Of a stretch of 64,000 bases of DNA, positions 45,545-56,610 are shown in pieces. Below the pieces are notes generated by a model. The model made no database searches. It saw only the letters and a program-made list of their open reading frames with translations, and was not told where the DNA came from. Location: positions 7,995,374 to 8,059,373 of the forward strand of contig JAJHZJ010000061.1 of NCBI GenBank assembly GCA_023548195.1. The letters are read 5' to 3'. Within the stretch, counting starts at the first letter, position 1; every line of letters starts with the position of its first letter. Source of the DNA: Bettongia penicillata ogilbyi. Its lineage: Eukaryota; Chordata; Mammalia; Diprotodontia; Potoroidae. The translations under genes and the position numbers were made by a program.

Positions 45545-45800
45545 ACTTATTGATTTGAAAGGGAACAAAGTATTTATTTTACAAATATTATCTCATTTGA
45601 TCTTCACAATAACCCTAGGAGGTTAGTACTATTATTAGTATTAGTATTAGTACTATTATTATCCCTATTTATTCAGTTGGGGCAACTGAAGCAAACAGAA
45701 GTTAAATGACTTGCCCAGGGTCACATAGATGTTGTGTCTAAGACCTGATTTGAGCTCAGCTCTTCCTTTGCTAGCTAACTGAGGGCCTAGCAGATTATCA
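45545..45800 (-). mobile_element. MIR-type SINE, antisense
   Basis: ATTATCTCATTTGATCTTCA, CCCTAGGAGGTTAGTACT, a short ATTAGT expansion, and ACTTGCCCAGGGTCACATAG. Confidence 0.8.
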
Positions 45801-45950
45801 CTTATCACTACCATTGTTTTTAAAAATCTATTTTGGATTCAGTCCATTTAACTTATTCTTTGCTTAAATCTGGGGTTTGCTCTCTGGTTCTGTCACATCA
45901 GACTCTTTGTGACCTCATTTTGGGTTTTCTTGGCAAAGATACTAGAGTGG

Positions 45951-46923
45951 AATGCATTGTTGGTAGAGTTGTGAACTGATCCAACCATTCTGGAGAGTAA
46001 TTTGGAACTGTGCCCAAAGGGTTATAAAACTGCATACCCTTTGATCCAGCAATACCACTACTAGGTCTGTATCCCAAATAGATCATAACAAATGAAAAGG
46101 ACCCACATGAACCAAAATATTTATAGCAGCTCTTTTTGTGGTGGCAAAGAACTGGAAATTGAGGGGATGCTCATCTATTGGAGAATGGCTGGCCAAGTTG
46201 TGGTATATTAATGTAATGGAATACTATTGTTTTATAAGAAATGATGAGCAGACAGATTTCATAAAAACCTGGAAAGATTTACATGAACTGATTCTGAGTG
46301 AAGTGAGCAGAACCAGGAGAATATTGTACATAGTGACAGCAACATTGCGAGACGATCAACTATGACTGTCTTAGCTCTTCTCAGCCACACAATGATCTAA
46401 GACAATTCCAAAAGACTCATGATGGAAAGTGCTATTAACATCCAGAGAAAGAACTATGGAGTCTGAAAGCAGATAGAAACATACTCTTTTCATTTTTTTT
46501 GTTTTTCTTTCTCATAGTTTATCCCTTTTGTTCTGATTCTTCTTTCACAACATGACTAATGTGGAAATACATTTCAAAGGAAACATAGGATGCGCAAATT
46601 TGGAGTACCCACCCCAAATGTTCACACAGAATATCTCTGCCCAAGCCATGGTGGAGCATTCCAAGCTCAGTCATAGTTGGATACACTGAAACTTCCCTTT
46701 ATCATGGTGATGTCATTTTGGTCCTCTTCAAGAATAAAGGACAACAACCAGAGTGGAAATATGTTCAATATGATTCTACATGTGTAACCTATATCAGATT
46801 GCTTGTCCTCTTGGTGGGGGGAAAAGGAGGAAGAAAATACTTGGAACCCAAGACCTTATAAAAGTGAACAATGAAAACTATTTTTACATGCAGTGGGAAA
46901 AGAATATACTATTAAGTGGGAGA
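45951..46923 (+). mobile_element. L1 3' end, sense, 5'-truncated insertion
   Basis: Starts at AATGCATTGTTGGTAGAG and passes through GGTCTGTATCCCAAATAG, GAGAATGGCTGGCCAAG, AAGTGAGCAGAACCAGGAG and AGAAAGAACTATGGAGTCTG. It ends near 46923. Flanked by AAAGATACTAGAGTGG (45935-45950) and AAAGATACTAAAGTGG (46924-46939), a 16-bp target duplication with one mismatch. It contains a further insertion at 46578-46752. The open frame 46138-46365 is a chance frame in the untranslated region. Confidence 0.9.
46578..46752 (+). mobile_element. RTE-type LINE 3' tail or Mar1-like SINE, in L1
   Basis: Matches the 3' end of the RTE-like copies (GAAACATAGGATGCGCAAAT to GGTCCTCTTCAAGAATAAAG) and ends ACAACAACCAG. 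Flanked by GTGGAAATACATTTCAA (46561-46577) and GTGGAAATATGTTCAAT (from 46753), a diverged target duplication of about 16 bp. Confidence 0.85.
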
Positions 46924-47109
46924 AAAGATACTAAAGTGGTTGGCCCTTTCCTTCTCCAGCTCATTTTACATATGAGGAAACTGAGCCAAACAGAGTTAAG
47001 TGACTTGTCCAGGGTCACACAATAAGCATCTAAGGCTAGATTTGAACTTAGGAAGATGAGCTTTCCTGGGTCCAAGCCCAGTACTACATTTACCTTATCA
47101 CCTACTTAC

Positions 47110-47422
47110 CCATTTGATCCCTGGTATATTTGTTTTATTTTTACAGATGTAAGGGAGGCAAGCCTTGCTGCTGTTTCCTTTTTCACTTTTTATGTTACTT
47201 CGAGGTTCTTTGTTTACAAAAAGAAAGAAAAGAAAAGAAAGTTTTGATCACTCAACATAAAAAAGGCTGAAAAGAATGACATAGAAATCTAACAAATAAC
47301 TAAAAAGAAAACAGAAAAGGCATGCAACAAGACATGCAAAGCCAGACACAGATAGAAAGAAAGAAAGGCACATGGGAAGACAGTCAAGATAATTATTAGG
47401 AAATAAGAACCAATGAAACATG
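47110..47422. other. Unassigned sequence
   Basis: Contains an A/G-rich run at 47218-47240; otherwise nothing recognised. Confidence 0.4.
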
Positions 47423-47424
47423 CA

Positions 47425-47525
47425 TATCAAGATGTAGTTCATACTTTCCTGTATGTGTATCCCTAGCCCTTGGCACAGTGCCTGGTGCAAAGTTAGCACT
47501 TAATAAATGCTTCCTCATTCATTCG
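47425..47525 (+). mobile_element. L2 3' terminus, sense
   Basis: TATCCCTAGCCCTTGGCACAG, GTTAGCACTTAATAAATGC and a CATTCATTCG end. Confidence 0.85.
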
Positions 47526-48122
47526 GGCAGACAGATATGTGGTGGAATTATCCTCATCTTTTTTCGTCTTACTCAAGGGAAAATAATCTTCATGTCCTCA
47601 AAATGCAAGTCTGATTTTGTTAGCTATTAGATAAAGGGGGAATCACTCTTATTAACATTATTTTGTCTCACCAACCAGGAGACTAGCAGGGAATAATTCT
47701 GCATATCCACCTCCTACTTACTCCTTTTTCAGTCATTCCCTGGCTGTCCCTCCTTTGAACTTAACAAGAACTTTCTCCATCAGTTTCCCTGGACTTTTGG
47801 AGAATATTTGAGACATTCAGAAGGAAAGGCCCAAGTCATCCTATTGCATTCCTTCTATTCTAGAGGAAATCATTAGATTCTGAGGGAAAATGCTGTTCAG
47901 AGTAAAAGACAAAGGAAAGAACAAAGTTAAAGTCAATGTGATTCATGGATGCTATGAAAATGAGTTAGAAAAATAGACTATGTAAGGTAAATAGAGACAT
48001 TGATGGATTGAGTCACCATAATTAATGAGGACTTAATGGTGAGATAGCATTTCTTCTTACTCAGCAGTTTGTTTGCTTTTCTGGTCAAGGGATTAAGGAA
48101 GTGCCCTGGGAAGTCATTTGAT
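47526..48122. other. Unassigned sequence
   Basis: Nothing recognised. Confidence 0.45.
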
Positions 48123-48124
48123 TT

Positions 48125-48360
48125 GTGGAGACCATGGTTAGAGTGCTACACTTAGAGTCTGGAAAACTTGAGTTTAATTCCTCCCAAAAGAGTTAACTAG
48201 CTTGGTGATCCTGGACAAGTCATTTGATTTATCTGAGACTCCATTTCTTCATCTGAAATATGGGAACAGTAAGAAGATCCATCTCACAGGAATGTTTTAA
48301 AGACAAAAGATAATGCATGTCAAGTGCGCTGCAAATTCTTACAGTTATTGTCATTATGCA
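48125..48360 (+). mobile_element. MIR-type CORE-SINE, sense
   Basis: GACCATGGTTAGAGTGCTAC, GATCCTGGACAAGTCATTTG, CTCCATTTCTTCATCTGAAA and a long 3' part to about 48358. Confidence 0.8.
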
Positions 48361-48962
48361 TTAGCAGTACTCTTTTTAATAGCCCCATCCTATCATGGGA
48401 GAGACCGAACTTTCCCAGAAACATTCCCAGAAAAAAATGGGAATGTCCCATCAGGTCCTGAGGTGTAGGAAGACTGCAAGAATTAATATCAGACCTAGAA
48501 GCAGTTGTGATTGGCTCCTGGGTGGGGGAGTGACCAAGTTGCATATTTGCTAGTTTCCTACTGGACACACAGGCTGTGGCCTAAGGTCTCAAAATGGGAA
48601 AATAAAGAGGGAAGAGTCATTCTGCCAGAGGAATCAGCAACGATCAGGACTGAAGTACAGACCAGGTGGTTCAGACAGAGAGGGGTTGAGTTGAGTGCCA
48701 AGAAGCAAGACAAGACAAGTGATCTGGAATGAGGTATAGCAATCTCAAGACTGATATTGTGTTTGCTGATACACGTTCTGCAGGCAGGCCAGGACCCCAA
48801 AGGCTGCTGAGTGAGGCTGTTCACACCGAGAGACTAACTTTCTGATATTGAACTCATCATGAAACTAATAATTCTTAGATCTCCAATGAATTTGTTCATC
48901 TCAGCATAATCACTTTGCAGATAATAAAAGTCCCTCCTAATGACTTCTTACCTTTCAAGCTT
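48361..48962. other. Unassigned sequence
   Basis: Nothing recognised; opposed frames at 48511-48732 (plus) and 48558-48824 (minus) have no motifs. Confidence 0.45.
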
Positions 48963-48964
48963 TC

Positions 48965-49180
48965 ATCAAACACATGACCTAGTATATAAAACATTAGTCA
49001 TGGAGTCATGAGAACCCAAATTCAAATACCACAACAGATACTTACTAGTTTTATGCCCCTGAGTAAGTAGCTTAAGTTCCTGGCACCTCAGTTCCCTTAT
49101 CTGTAAAATGAAGGGAGAGTTGGACTGAGTGATCTCTATATTTCCTCTAGCTCTAAATCTACGATGCTATGATCCAATAT
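48965..49180 (+). mobile_element. MIR-type CORE-SINE, sense
   Basis: AGTCATGGAGTCATGAGAAC, GAGTAAGTAGCTTAAGTTCC, CTCAGTTCCCTTATCTGTAA, TAAATCTACGATGCTATGATC. Confidence 0.8.
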
Positions 49181-49184
49181 ATAA

Positions 49185-49545
49185 TGACATAATGTGTGTA
49201 CATGTGCATGCATGCGTGTATTTGTGTATACACACATGAATAGACAGAGATTTGATCTGAGATTTCATTTATTTTGTTAGTAAACAGAATTTTCTCTGCC
49301 AATTTGTTTGGCACCTTCTCTGTCATTTATAAATTAGAGTGCTGCCAATGTGTATGCATACATGCACACATACTTATTCATACATGTACATACACATGTG
49401 TGTGGTTGTACATGCATGTGAGCATGTGTGTATGTATTCACATATATTGTGCAAAAATGAATGTCAGGGAGTTCCTCACTTGAGGAACATAAAAAATATG
49501 TAGAGATATACTATATGTGTGTTGTATGTATACATATATGTATCT
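49185..49545. repeat. TG/CA/TA-rich simple sequence
   Basis: Scattered TGTG, CATG and ACAC runs (49190-49240, 49350-49450, 49510-49545) with unique spacers; a similar run occurs at 49815-49885. Confidence 0.7.
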
Positions 49546-49551
49546 ACAAAG

Positions 49552-49807
49552 ACAGGTAGGTGGCACAATGGACAGAGTGCTGAGCCTTGAGTCAGAAAGA
49601 ACTGAGTTCAAATCCAGCCTCAGACATGTACTAGCTTGGGAAAATCACTTAACCTCTCTTTGCCTCGGTTTCCTCATCTGTAAAATAGGGATAATAACAG
49701 CACCTACCTCCCAGCGTTGTTGTGACAATCCAATCAAAAAATAATTGTAAAACATTTAACATAGTACCTGACACACAGTAATCTCTATAGAAATGTTAGT
49801 TATTAGA
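49552..49807 (+). mobile_element. tRNA-headed CORE-SINE, complete head and MIR-like tail
   Basis: Full-length copy. The A-box-like region GTAGGTGGCACAATGGACAG and B-box-like GAGTTCAAATCC are an internal polymerase III promoter of tRNA origin. They are followed by the CORE, TTTCCTCATCTGTAAAATAG, and a tail ending near 49807. Best-preserved head in the window. Confidence 0.85.
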
Positions 49808-50104
49808 ATAAATACATATATAGGTATGTGTGTGCACATATCAATATATATGCATAGCTACACACACATACACACATACCTTCATTAAAATTCCACCTAC
49901 CACAGAGTTGCAGAACAAATGGTATGGAGGTGTTCTTAGCTTCTTGAAGGCTGTGCCAATAAAATATATATCTTACAAAACTGGAAAGGCTTTGAGTATG
50001 GACTCATCAATGCTTCATGTATCTGCATCTATTATCTGAGGACTCTCCTAATTTTGGAAAGTCGCATCATTTAGCAATTGGACAGAAAGTGAGGAATTGG
50101 GAAA

Positions 50105-50385
50105 GCAATCATGAGATGGTTTGTAAGGTGTGACAAAGTGATCTTCTGCCTCAACGAAAGGAATAACCTCACCAGTGAAATCATGGCCCTTTTGAGGTCT
50201 AACGTGTCATCTCCAGTCATCCTGAGGAATATCTTGTCACTGGATTCAGATGGCTCTGGAGGAGAAGTGATGCTGGTGACCTGTACAGCCCTCCCTCACT
50301 CAAAACAAAGCCAAGTGCAAGTCATGTCATTACTTCTCTGATAGCATGATCTTCTTTGGCAACGGAGGATGAACACACACACATG
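50105..50385 (+). mobile_element. RTE-tailed SINE-like repeat
   Basis: CACTGGATTCAGATGGCTCTG, GAGGAGAAGTGATGCTGGTG and CCCTCCCTCACTCAAAACAA, then a GATCTTCTTTGGCAACGGAG end resembling the RTE/Mar1 3' terminus, followed by ACACACAC. I recognise the arrangement as a marsupial SINE but cannot name the subfamily. The open frame 50111-50341 is not a gene. Confidence 0.55.
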
Positions 50386-50389
50386 TAAT

Positions 50390-50925
50390 TGTATCTGGAG
50401 ATATAGCTACAAATAGATCTATCCCTACATATATACCGAGAGAGAGACATTTATATAGTTACGGGTTAGGAAATGGACATGTAACTTCATTTCCATAGGA
50501 AGTTCAAGAGAGGAACTCCCTGCTATCTTTGCAACCTAAAAAACTGCATAAAAATCTGCATAGGGTCACATGAGGCAGGATTTGATTGCTCAGCTCCCTA
50601 TCCGCTATCTGTCTCCATAAAAAATATGTAGAGATACCTATCCACTTCTGTAAACTCCATCTTCTCTCCTAGCCACTGGCCACCCAAATCCCATTTGATA
50701 TGCTTGACTGAGAGTTCTCAACGCTGTTCCATCCAGAGAGATAGAGGATCATCAGGTTTTACCATCTGCCATGACTTCACACCCTCCAGACCTTTGACAC
50801 TACCATCTTATCTACTCATGTAACCTAAGGACTCCTGGGCCTTTCCATCTGTACCTCCCCCCAACTCTAACCCAACATCATCCTTGGACTTCTGGACCTT
50901 GCCATCTACCCAGGTGCTGAACTGT
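50390..50925. other. Unassigned sequence
   Basis: Nothing recognised apart from short GA and TA runs. Confidence 0.4.
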
Positions 50926-50929
50926 CTTC

Positions 50930-51065
50930 TACTGATGGTCTCTTAAAGTTCAAAGAAGGGCTGTATCAAATATTCTGTCTGTATCTTCAGTGATTAGCAG
51001 AGTGCTTGGCACAAAGTAAGTTCTTAAATACTTTCCCATTCATTAATCCATTCAATAAGAACTTA
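50930..51065 (+). mobile_element. L2 3' terminus, sense
   Basis: TATCTTCAGTGATTAGCAGAG, GTGCTTGGCACAAAGTAAG and ATTCATTAATCCATTCAAT. Confidence 0.75.
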
Positions 51066-51069
51066 AAAT

Positions 51070-51685
51070 ATGGAATGTTCTAGATTTTGATTCTTCTTTA
51101 TAGTACATAATCATTTGATTTTTATATGAAGGCTCACTAACCTAAAAATGCACATATAAAGTCTCCTTTGTTAAGAGCTGTCAGCTTTCATCTCCAGCTA
51201 CCTTCCTCACCTAAGCAGAGACTCCCTATTCAGCAAAATGATAGCTTCTTTGTAACAGATACTATTTATAGATGGAGTAAAATAGCCAGATTCTTAAAAT
51301 ATTCAGGTTGTCTCTTTTCTACCCCTTCCATTGTATAATAACTTTTTCCCCCTTTAATACCATTGTTAGTTTTCAGACAACTGAATTCTGGCCTGATAAC
51401 CACATCTCCAAGGCAACCCACCTTTCTCACAAAAACAGAACACTTATCAGATGAACAAATTAAAATTAAACACAAAACCGTGGCTTTCCTGCTGTTTCTG
51501 AGCTTTGGACTCAAACATCTTTCATACATTCATAGAGTCCCTTCACTCAGAAGGCTGAGAGCTGGAAAAAAATTGTCTAGGGGTTGTAGAATTCAGTCCT
51601 TATCCAATACTGTTCCGAAAGAGTGCTCTGCATGTAGTAGCTAATGATCGGTTTTTATGGTGAGGATAGTAAGATATCTCTTTTT
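51070..51685. other. Unassigned sequence
   Basis: Nothing recognised; the paired frames at 51266-51529 (minus) and 51363-51644 (plus) show no motif. Confidence 0.45.
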
Positions 51686-51689
51686 TTTT

Positions 51690-52272
51690 TTTACCTATTT
51701 AGCTATCAGAGTGATCTTCCTAAAGTATAGATGTAACCATGTTACTCCCTCCTATTCAGTAAACTCCAGTGGCTCCCTATTACCTCTAGGATCAAATACA
51801 AAATCCTCTGTTTGGCTTTTAAAGTCTTTTAGAACCTAGCTCATTCCTATCTTTCCACCATTCTTAGATCTCAGTCCCATCCAATACTCTACAATCCAGT
51901 AACACTGGCCACCTTTCCATTCCTCAAAACCAACCCCATCTCCCAGCTTCATGTGCATCAACGGCCATACCTCAGGCCTAGAACTCTCTCCCTTCCCCTC
52001 TCCATCTCTTGACATCCCTGGCTTCCTTCAAGTCTCAGTTAAAGTCCTGCCTTCCACAAGAAGCCTTTCTCATCCCCTTTCATTTTAGCTAATCTGAGAT
52101 CATCTCCAATTTATCCTGCATAGAGCCTGTTTGTACATAGTTGTTGGCATGCTGTGTCCCCCATCAGTCATCTTGAGATCAGGGACTGTTTGGTTTTTGC
52201 CTTTCTTTGCTTCCCCAACATGCAGTGCAATATCTAGCACATAATAGGACCTTAAGGAATGCTTGTGAATTT
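51690..52272 (+). mobile_element. L2 3' region, sense
   Basis: One of the best L2 copies here: GAGTGATCTTCCTAAAGTAT, AAACTCCAGTGGCTCCCTAT, ATCCCTGGCTTCCTTCAAGT, TTTGTACATAGTTGTTGGCA, then a terminus at AATAGGACCTTAAGGAATGC. Confidence 0.85.
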
Positions 52273-52274
52273 TA

Positions 52275-53028
52275 GATGAGACTTTAGATAAAATAGTTCT
52301 ACAGAGAGAAGAGGGAACATCTTGACCAGATCAGTGGTCAAGCTGATGTCACTGTCATGCACACTGTGGAGCAGTAGGGCTCCATGTTAAATCTTGACCT
52401 TTTGAAAGCCTGCAGTGTGCATTCCACAGTGATTTAGAAGGTGGTCAGCCAGGCTAGCTTTGCAACAAGAGAGGGTCGAGGTGTTGGAGCTCTACTCACT
52501 GCTAGCCTGCCGCTGGGTTTGGTTTTCTTTTTGTTTTTGTTTTTTTTTTAGTGACAAGTACAACACATTTCCTGCTGATGAGAATGGGTTCCTGTAGAAG
52601 TTTAATAAGTGAAAACAGTGTTACTGCCCTTAACTATATAACCTGTAATAAAGTGACTATGCCTTCCATGCTGGAATCTGAGAACATCAGGGGTTTAAGA
52701 TGGCTGTTCTGGGGTTACATTAAAAATTCACCACTGCTGACCTTGAAGTCCTGCTTTACATACGTTATCATTCCTGAACCTCCCAACCACCCTGGAAGGG
52801 TGGCACAACTAGTGTAATTGTTCGCATTATACCATAGTACATCCCTTCTGGACATCTTCTCCCAAGACCCACCAGCACAGATGGGTCTGTCTGAAGCTAA
52901 TACTTCTCTCCTCAAGGTTCCTCTGTAGGTAAGGTTTCTCTAATATAATGATCCATAAGTCCCCATCTGGTATGTGTCAATTGCCAGGTACTATCTCCAC
53001 AATACCATTTGACAAATAAGCTTTTACA
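52275..53028. other. Unassigned sequence with a short hairpin
   Basis: Holds a perfect 8-bp inverted repeat (CTTGACCA at 52321-52328, TGGTCAAG at 52335-52342) and a T-rich run before 52550. No repeat family recognised. Confidence 0.45.
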
Positions 53029-53029
53029 A

Positions 53030-53278
53030 TAATAACTAATAATTATGTAATGCTTTAAGGTTTACAAAGCAGTTTATGTATGTTCTTTCATTGATTCACA
53101 ACAACACCTTATGTGGCAGGTGCTATCATTATCATCATTTTACAGATGAGGTAACTGAGGCAGAGACAAGTTAATTTTTTGGAGGAGGGAGGGGAGATAT
53201 ACAGCTAATAAGTATCTGATGTAGGATTTGAACTCAGGTCTTCCTGATTCCAGGCCTGGTGCTTTAACTGCACCATGA
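53030..53278 (-). mobile_element. MIR-type CORE-SINE, antisense
   Basis: TAATTATGTAATGCTTTAAGG, TTACAGATGAGGTAACTGAGG, GTAGGATTTGAACTCAGGTC and head GCTTTAACTGCACCATG. Confidence 0.85.
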
Positions 53279-53279
53279 A

Positions 53280-54075
53280 CAAATGTTCAGACATGGAAAT
53301 TTCACCAGTGAAATCAGGGTCCTAGTAAGGCTCCTGCTTCTCACTTTAGAGCAGCAGCATCTTCAATATGTCACATGCTATGCACTTTCATGCTAGTTAT
53401 TTATACTTTCTGGTGCATTAAAAGGTCATGCTTTGTGCATCAAGCATCACATACTTCAATGGAGATCAATTTTGGTTTTCATCACTAATGTTCCCTCTGT
53501 ACATTATCTATGCTATTATTATACTGTCTGTATATTATACTCCTCAAATCCAAGGGATAAAACTAACTTCCAGATTCCAAGGAAAACCCAGTTACCTAGG
53601 CTTTAGGAGTGTATTTTTGCTTTAGGGTTAGAAGAAGAAGGCTGTCTTGAGCAGAAAGCCATTCATCCACTCTAGTCACAAGCTCCCAAGTACACCCTTT
53701 CTGACATTTTTACTTTGGCTCATTCTCCTGCCGATAAATGCCTCATTAAATAGCCGATGAACAAACAAGTGGTTCTTGTTCAATATTTGTCACACTTGAT
53801 GTCTAAGTAGGCAAACTCACAATGGGCCTATTCCCTACATGTCACAAAAAAGGGATAGATCAGTTTTTAACATCAATTCTTTCCCAACGTACACAGAGAG
53901 TTCTTGCCAACAGGGTCAGGAGAACACAGAAAATGCATGGTCTGCAATATTTGCAGATTAACTCAGACATCCTCACCCCTGGTCAGGTTTCAGGGGCTTA
54001 CACTGACACTGCTTGAAATTTGGTGGCTAAGGGGGAAAGGTTTGGGAAATATATGGATCATTCAAATTCATTCAA
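53280..54075. other. Unassigned sequence
   Basis: Nothing recognised. Confidence 0.45.
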
Positions 54076-54078
54076 ATT

Positions 54079-54172
54079 CCCTCTACTTAATCTAGTAGGG
54101 ATTTATTTCCCCTGGCGTAGGAGATGCCCCAGCATGCAGCCTGCCTGACTGGGAAGAAGCCAAGGAAAACTA
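54079..54172 (+). repeat. 94-bp near-identical duplication, copy 1
   Basis: Matches 56002-56095 at 93 of 94 positions (the one difference is 54116, G here, A at 56039). It is joined at ACTA directly to a headless SINE. Confidence 0.95.
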
Positions 54173-54332
54173 GCTGTGTGATTCTGGGCCAGTCACTTAA
54201 CCCTGTTTGCCTCAGTTTCCTCATCTGTAAAATGAGTTGGAGAAGGAAATGGCAAACCACTCCTGTATCTTTGCCAAGAAAATCCAATGTGACCACAAAG
54301 AGTCAGACACAACTAAAATGACTGAACAAGGG
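54169..54332 (+). mobile_element. tRNA-headed CORE-SINE, 5'-truncated, sense
   Basis: Starts at ACTAGCTGTGTGATTCTGGG and continues through CCTCAGTTTCCTCATCTGTA, GAGAAGGAAATGGCAAACCA and GAGTCAGACACAACTAAAAT. The head is missing and replaced by the duplicated 94-bp block. Confidence 0.85.
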
Positions 54333-54334
54333 CA

Positions 54335-56000
54335 AGGAACTTGAATCTTTCACCATCTTGTTTGTCCTGGAGGGCCAAATGAATCCTTTTTTTTTTTTCA
54401 AATTCTTTTCCAAGACCTCCCCAGAGTACTTGTCTAAGGCTTGGTCAATGATTTAATAGTCTTTTAAGAAGGGATTCAGGCTTTCAGAATGCAACTGATC
54501 TCACAGTCCTACAAATTATATGGGATCAACTTTGCCTCAACCACACTAAACAAGTCCAAAGTCCTAGACTTGGGGAAAAAGCTCTGACTTAACATTCATC
54601 TTTGACTTTAAAGGAATGAGACCCACATCTGTTCTAGGCAATGTGTCCAACAGAATACAGAGGAAGATAACTTCCATATCCCATGTGATAGTGACATTAT
54701 GTATGTGGCACCAAGCAGCCAATTCCCAGCACAACAGTAAAACAGAAAAATACTTTATAGCATTTTCCCATTTGAGCATTAAACATCTCCAATCATGGAT
54801 CCAGACCAGGGATATGTTGAATCCAACTTGAAATAACTCTAGAGAGCTAACTTTAAATTTTTTAGGCTAAGTATTTACATCTTAGAAATCATCAAATTTT
54901 ACAAATTGGACTTTGAGCTATTATTGTATTGATTGCCTAGATTTAAGAAATTGTTAACAATGAAGAATAAATTTAAATGATTCATGCAAAAAGAGTTTTC
55001 AGGAGAGACAGTTGTTAAATATTTACCAACACACCCTGGTCCAGACAAAAGTGGACAGCTGCCAGTTGTTTTGATCATTCCCAGGAAGTCATTGGATTCT
55101 TGAGGTAATAACTGTCTGAACCCAAGCAATGTTGATAAAGTTCACAGAGGTCCCTGGTTCAATTGCTGTTGAGACTAGAAAAATGAGAGCACCTGAGAAT
55201 TTACGCCCAGGGGTCAGAAATAGGTGCACTGATGGCACATAATATGAGGATTTTTCAAACTGGAGACAGCTAGAAAAGGGGACTCTAATCATATAATAGG
55301 AAGGCCTGACGCTAGGTGACTCCTTACCCTCAGAAAGTTTCATCATTGAGTAATAAGAGTGGGTCATATCCAGTACTCTTGGAGTTGCTCTAACTCCAAC
55401 CCATCCCCCCCCACACACATACACACATGTGCAACCCACTGTCATGGGACAGTAGAGACATGGAAAATGCTAGAGGGTTCACTATAGCTTTGTCTGAGAC
55501 TGAATGCAGATTAAACTGATGATCCTAAATCTCTTCTTACTCTAAATCAATGGCCCTATAATTCAATGTACATATCTAAGGTCAAGTAGATTGGTAGCCA
55601 TACCTACCGTAATGGCTTTAATGGAATTATTTTCCCAATAGAATGTAGTTTAGTCTTCCAGTAAAATGGAGGCCCTTTGAAAGCAAAGACTGTTCAAGAG
55701 TAGATGTAGACCTGTGGGTAGATGGCTTGTTGGTTCTGAGTGTGTCTTTATTTACCTAGCCCCACGTATTACAAATTTATTTTTACAAATATCTTTTGAA
55801 TTAAATTGTGTCAAATTTATCTGTACTAATTTATCATGGATGGACATGGCCAAGATGTCCAAAAATTGATTGAGCAAGGACCTGGTTTTCCAAAGCAAGT
55901 CTTGATAAGAGTTGGAAAGGATCTTACAAATTTTACTATAATCCTTTGTTGTTGCAGAACATCTCCAGATTGGCAATTTGAAGAAATCTCCTTCAAGGAA
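54335..56000. other. Unassigned sequence
   Basis: 1.7 kb without a recognised repeat family. Frames here (for example 55089-55445, minus) lack motifs. Confidence 0.45.
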
Positions 56001-56001
56001 C

Positions 56002-56095
56002 CCCTCTACTTAATCTAGTAGGGATTTATTTCCCCTGGCATAGGAGATGCCCCAGCATGCAGCCTGCCTGACTGGGAAGAAGCCAAGGAAAACTA
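56002..56095 (+). repeat. 94-bp near-identical duplication, copy 2
   Basis: Same orientation as copy 1, in sequence with no recognised repeat on either side, which suggests this may be the donor. Confidence 0.95.
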
Positions 56096-56477
56096 CCTTG
56101 AATAGGGCTGTAGGAAATTCCTTAAGATATCTTTGAACATCGTTCACTGGGCCAAGAACCCTGGGAGACCCTATGCCAAGTCTGTGAAAGAGGCAGGGGA
56201 GCTCATCATGTCGTCTTTAGGCAAGGCAGCTATCTGGAGCTTGCTTCCCACAGAATAGAACACGCACCTGGAAACACTGCCGATCTCTCAGAGGTCGGTT
56301 CCAATTGTAAGTGACGTTTTGAAGCCTCTTCAAACTCCTACTGGAACCACATAGCATGGTAAATAGCTGTGTCTTTGCTGGTCACAGTAAGCTTGTTTAG
56401 AAAACATCTAACCGCACTTACTCAAGAGGGTCTACACATTCGAGTGATTAGGGCAATCAAAATGAAATCCCATCTGA

Positions 56478-56610
56478 ACAACCAATCAATCAATCAAAAA
56501 GCAAATATTTGCTAATCACCTACTGTATACCACTCACTCTGCTAGGCTGTGAGATATAAATGTAAAAATAAAGGAGTCCCTTCTCTCAAAGAATTTACAC
56601 GCTACTAGAA
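56478..56610 (-). mobile_element. L2 3' end, antisense
   Basis: CAATCAATCAATCAAAAAGC, CTAATCACCTACTGTATACC and AAGAATTTACACGCTACTAG. Confidence 0.7.

Larger units (their letters stand above)
45875..47105 (-). mobile_element. tRNA-headed CORE-SINE, antisense, split by L1
   Basis: Left part 45875-45950 (CAGACTCTTTGTGACCTCAT) and right part 46924-47105 (CTTTCCTTCTCCAGCTCATT, GTCCAGGGTCACACAATAAG) join in the normal SINE order once the L1 insertion is removed. Confidence 0.85.

Noticed and set aside
46138..46365. 75-residue frame that looks protein-like
   Set aside because: It falls in the L1 3' region, which is untranslated; the match to other L1 3' ends explains it.
49552..49625. tRNA gene
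   Set aside because: A- and B-box-like sites belong to a SINE head; a full cloverleaf with acceptor stem was not found.
55377..55445. Short C-run and CA run as a regulatory element
   Set aside because: Simple sequence without other support.
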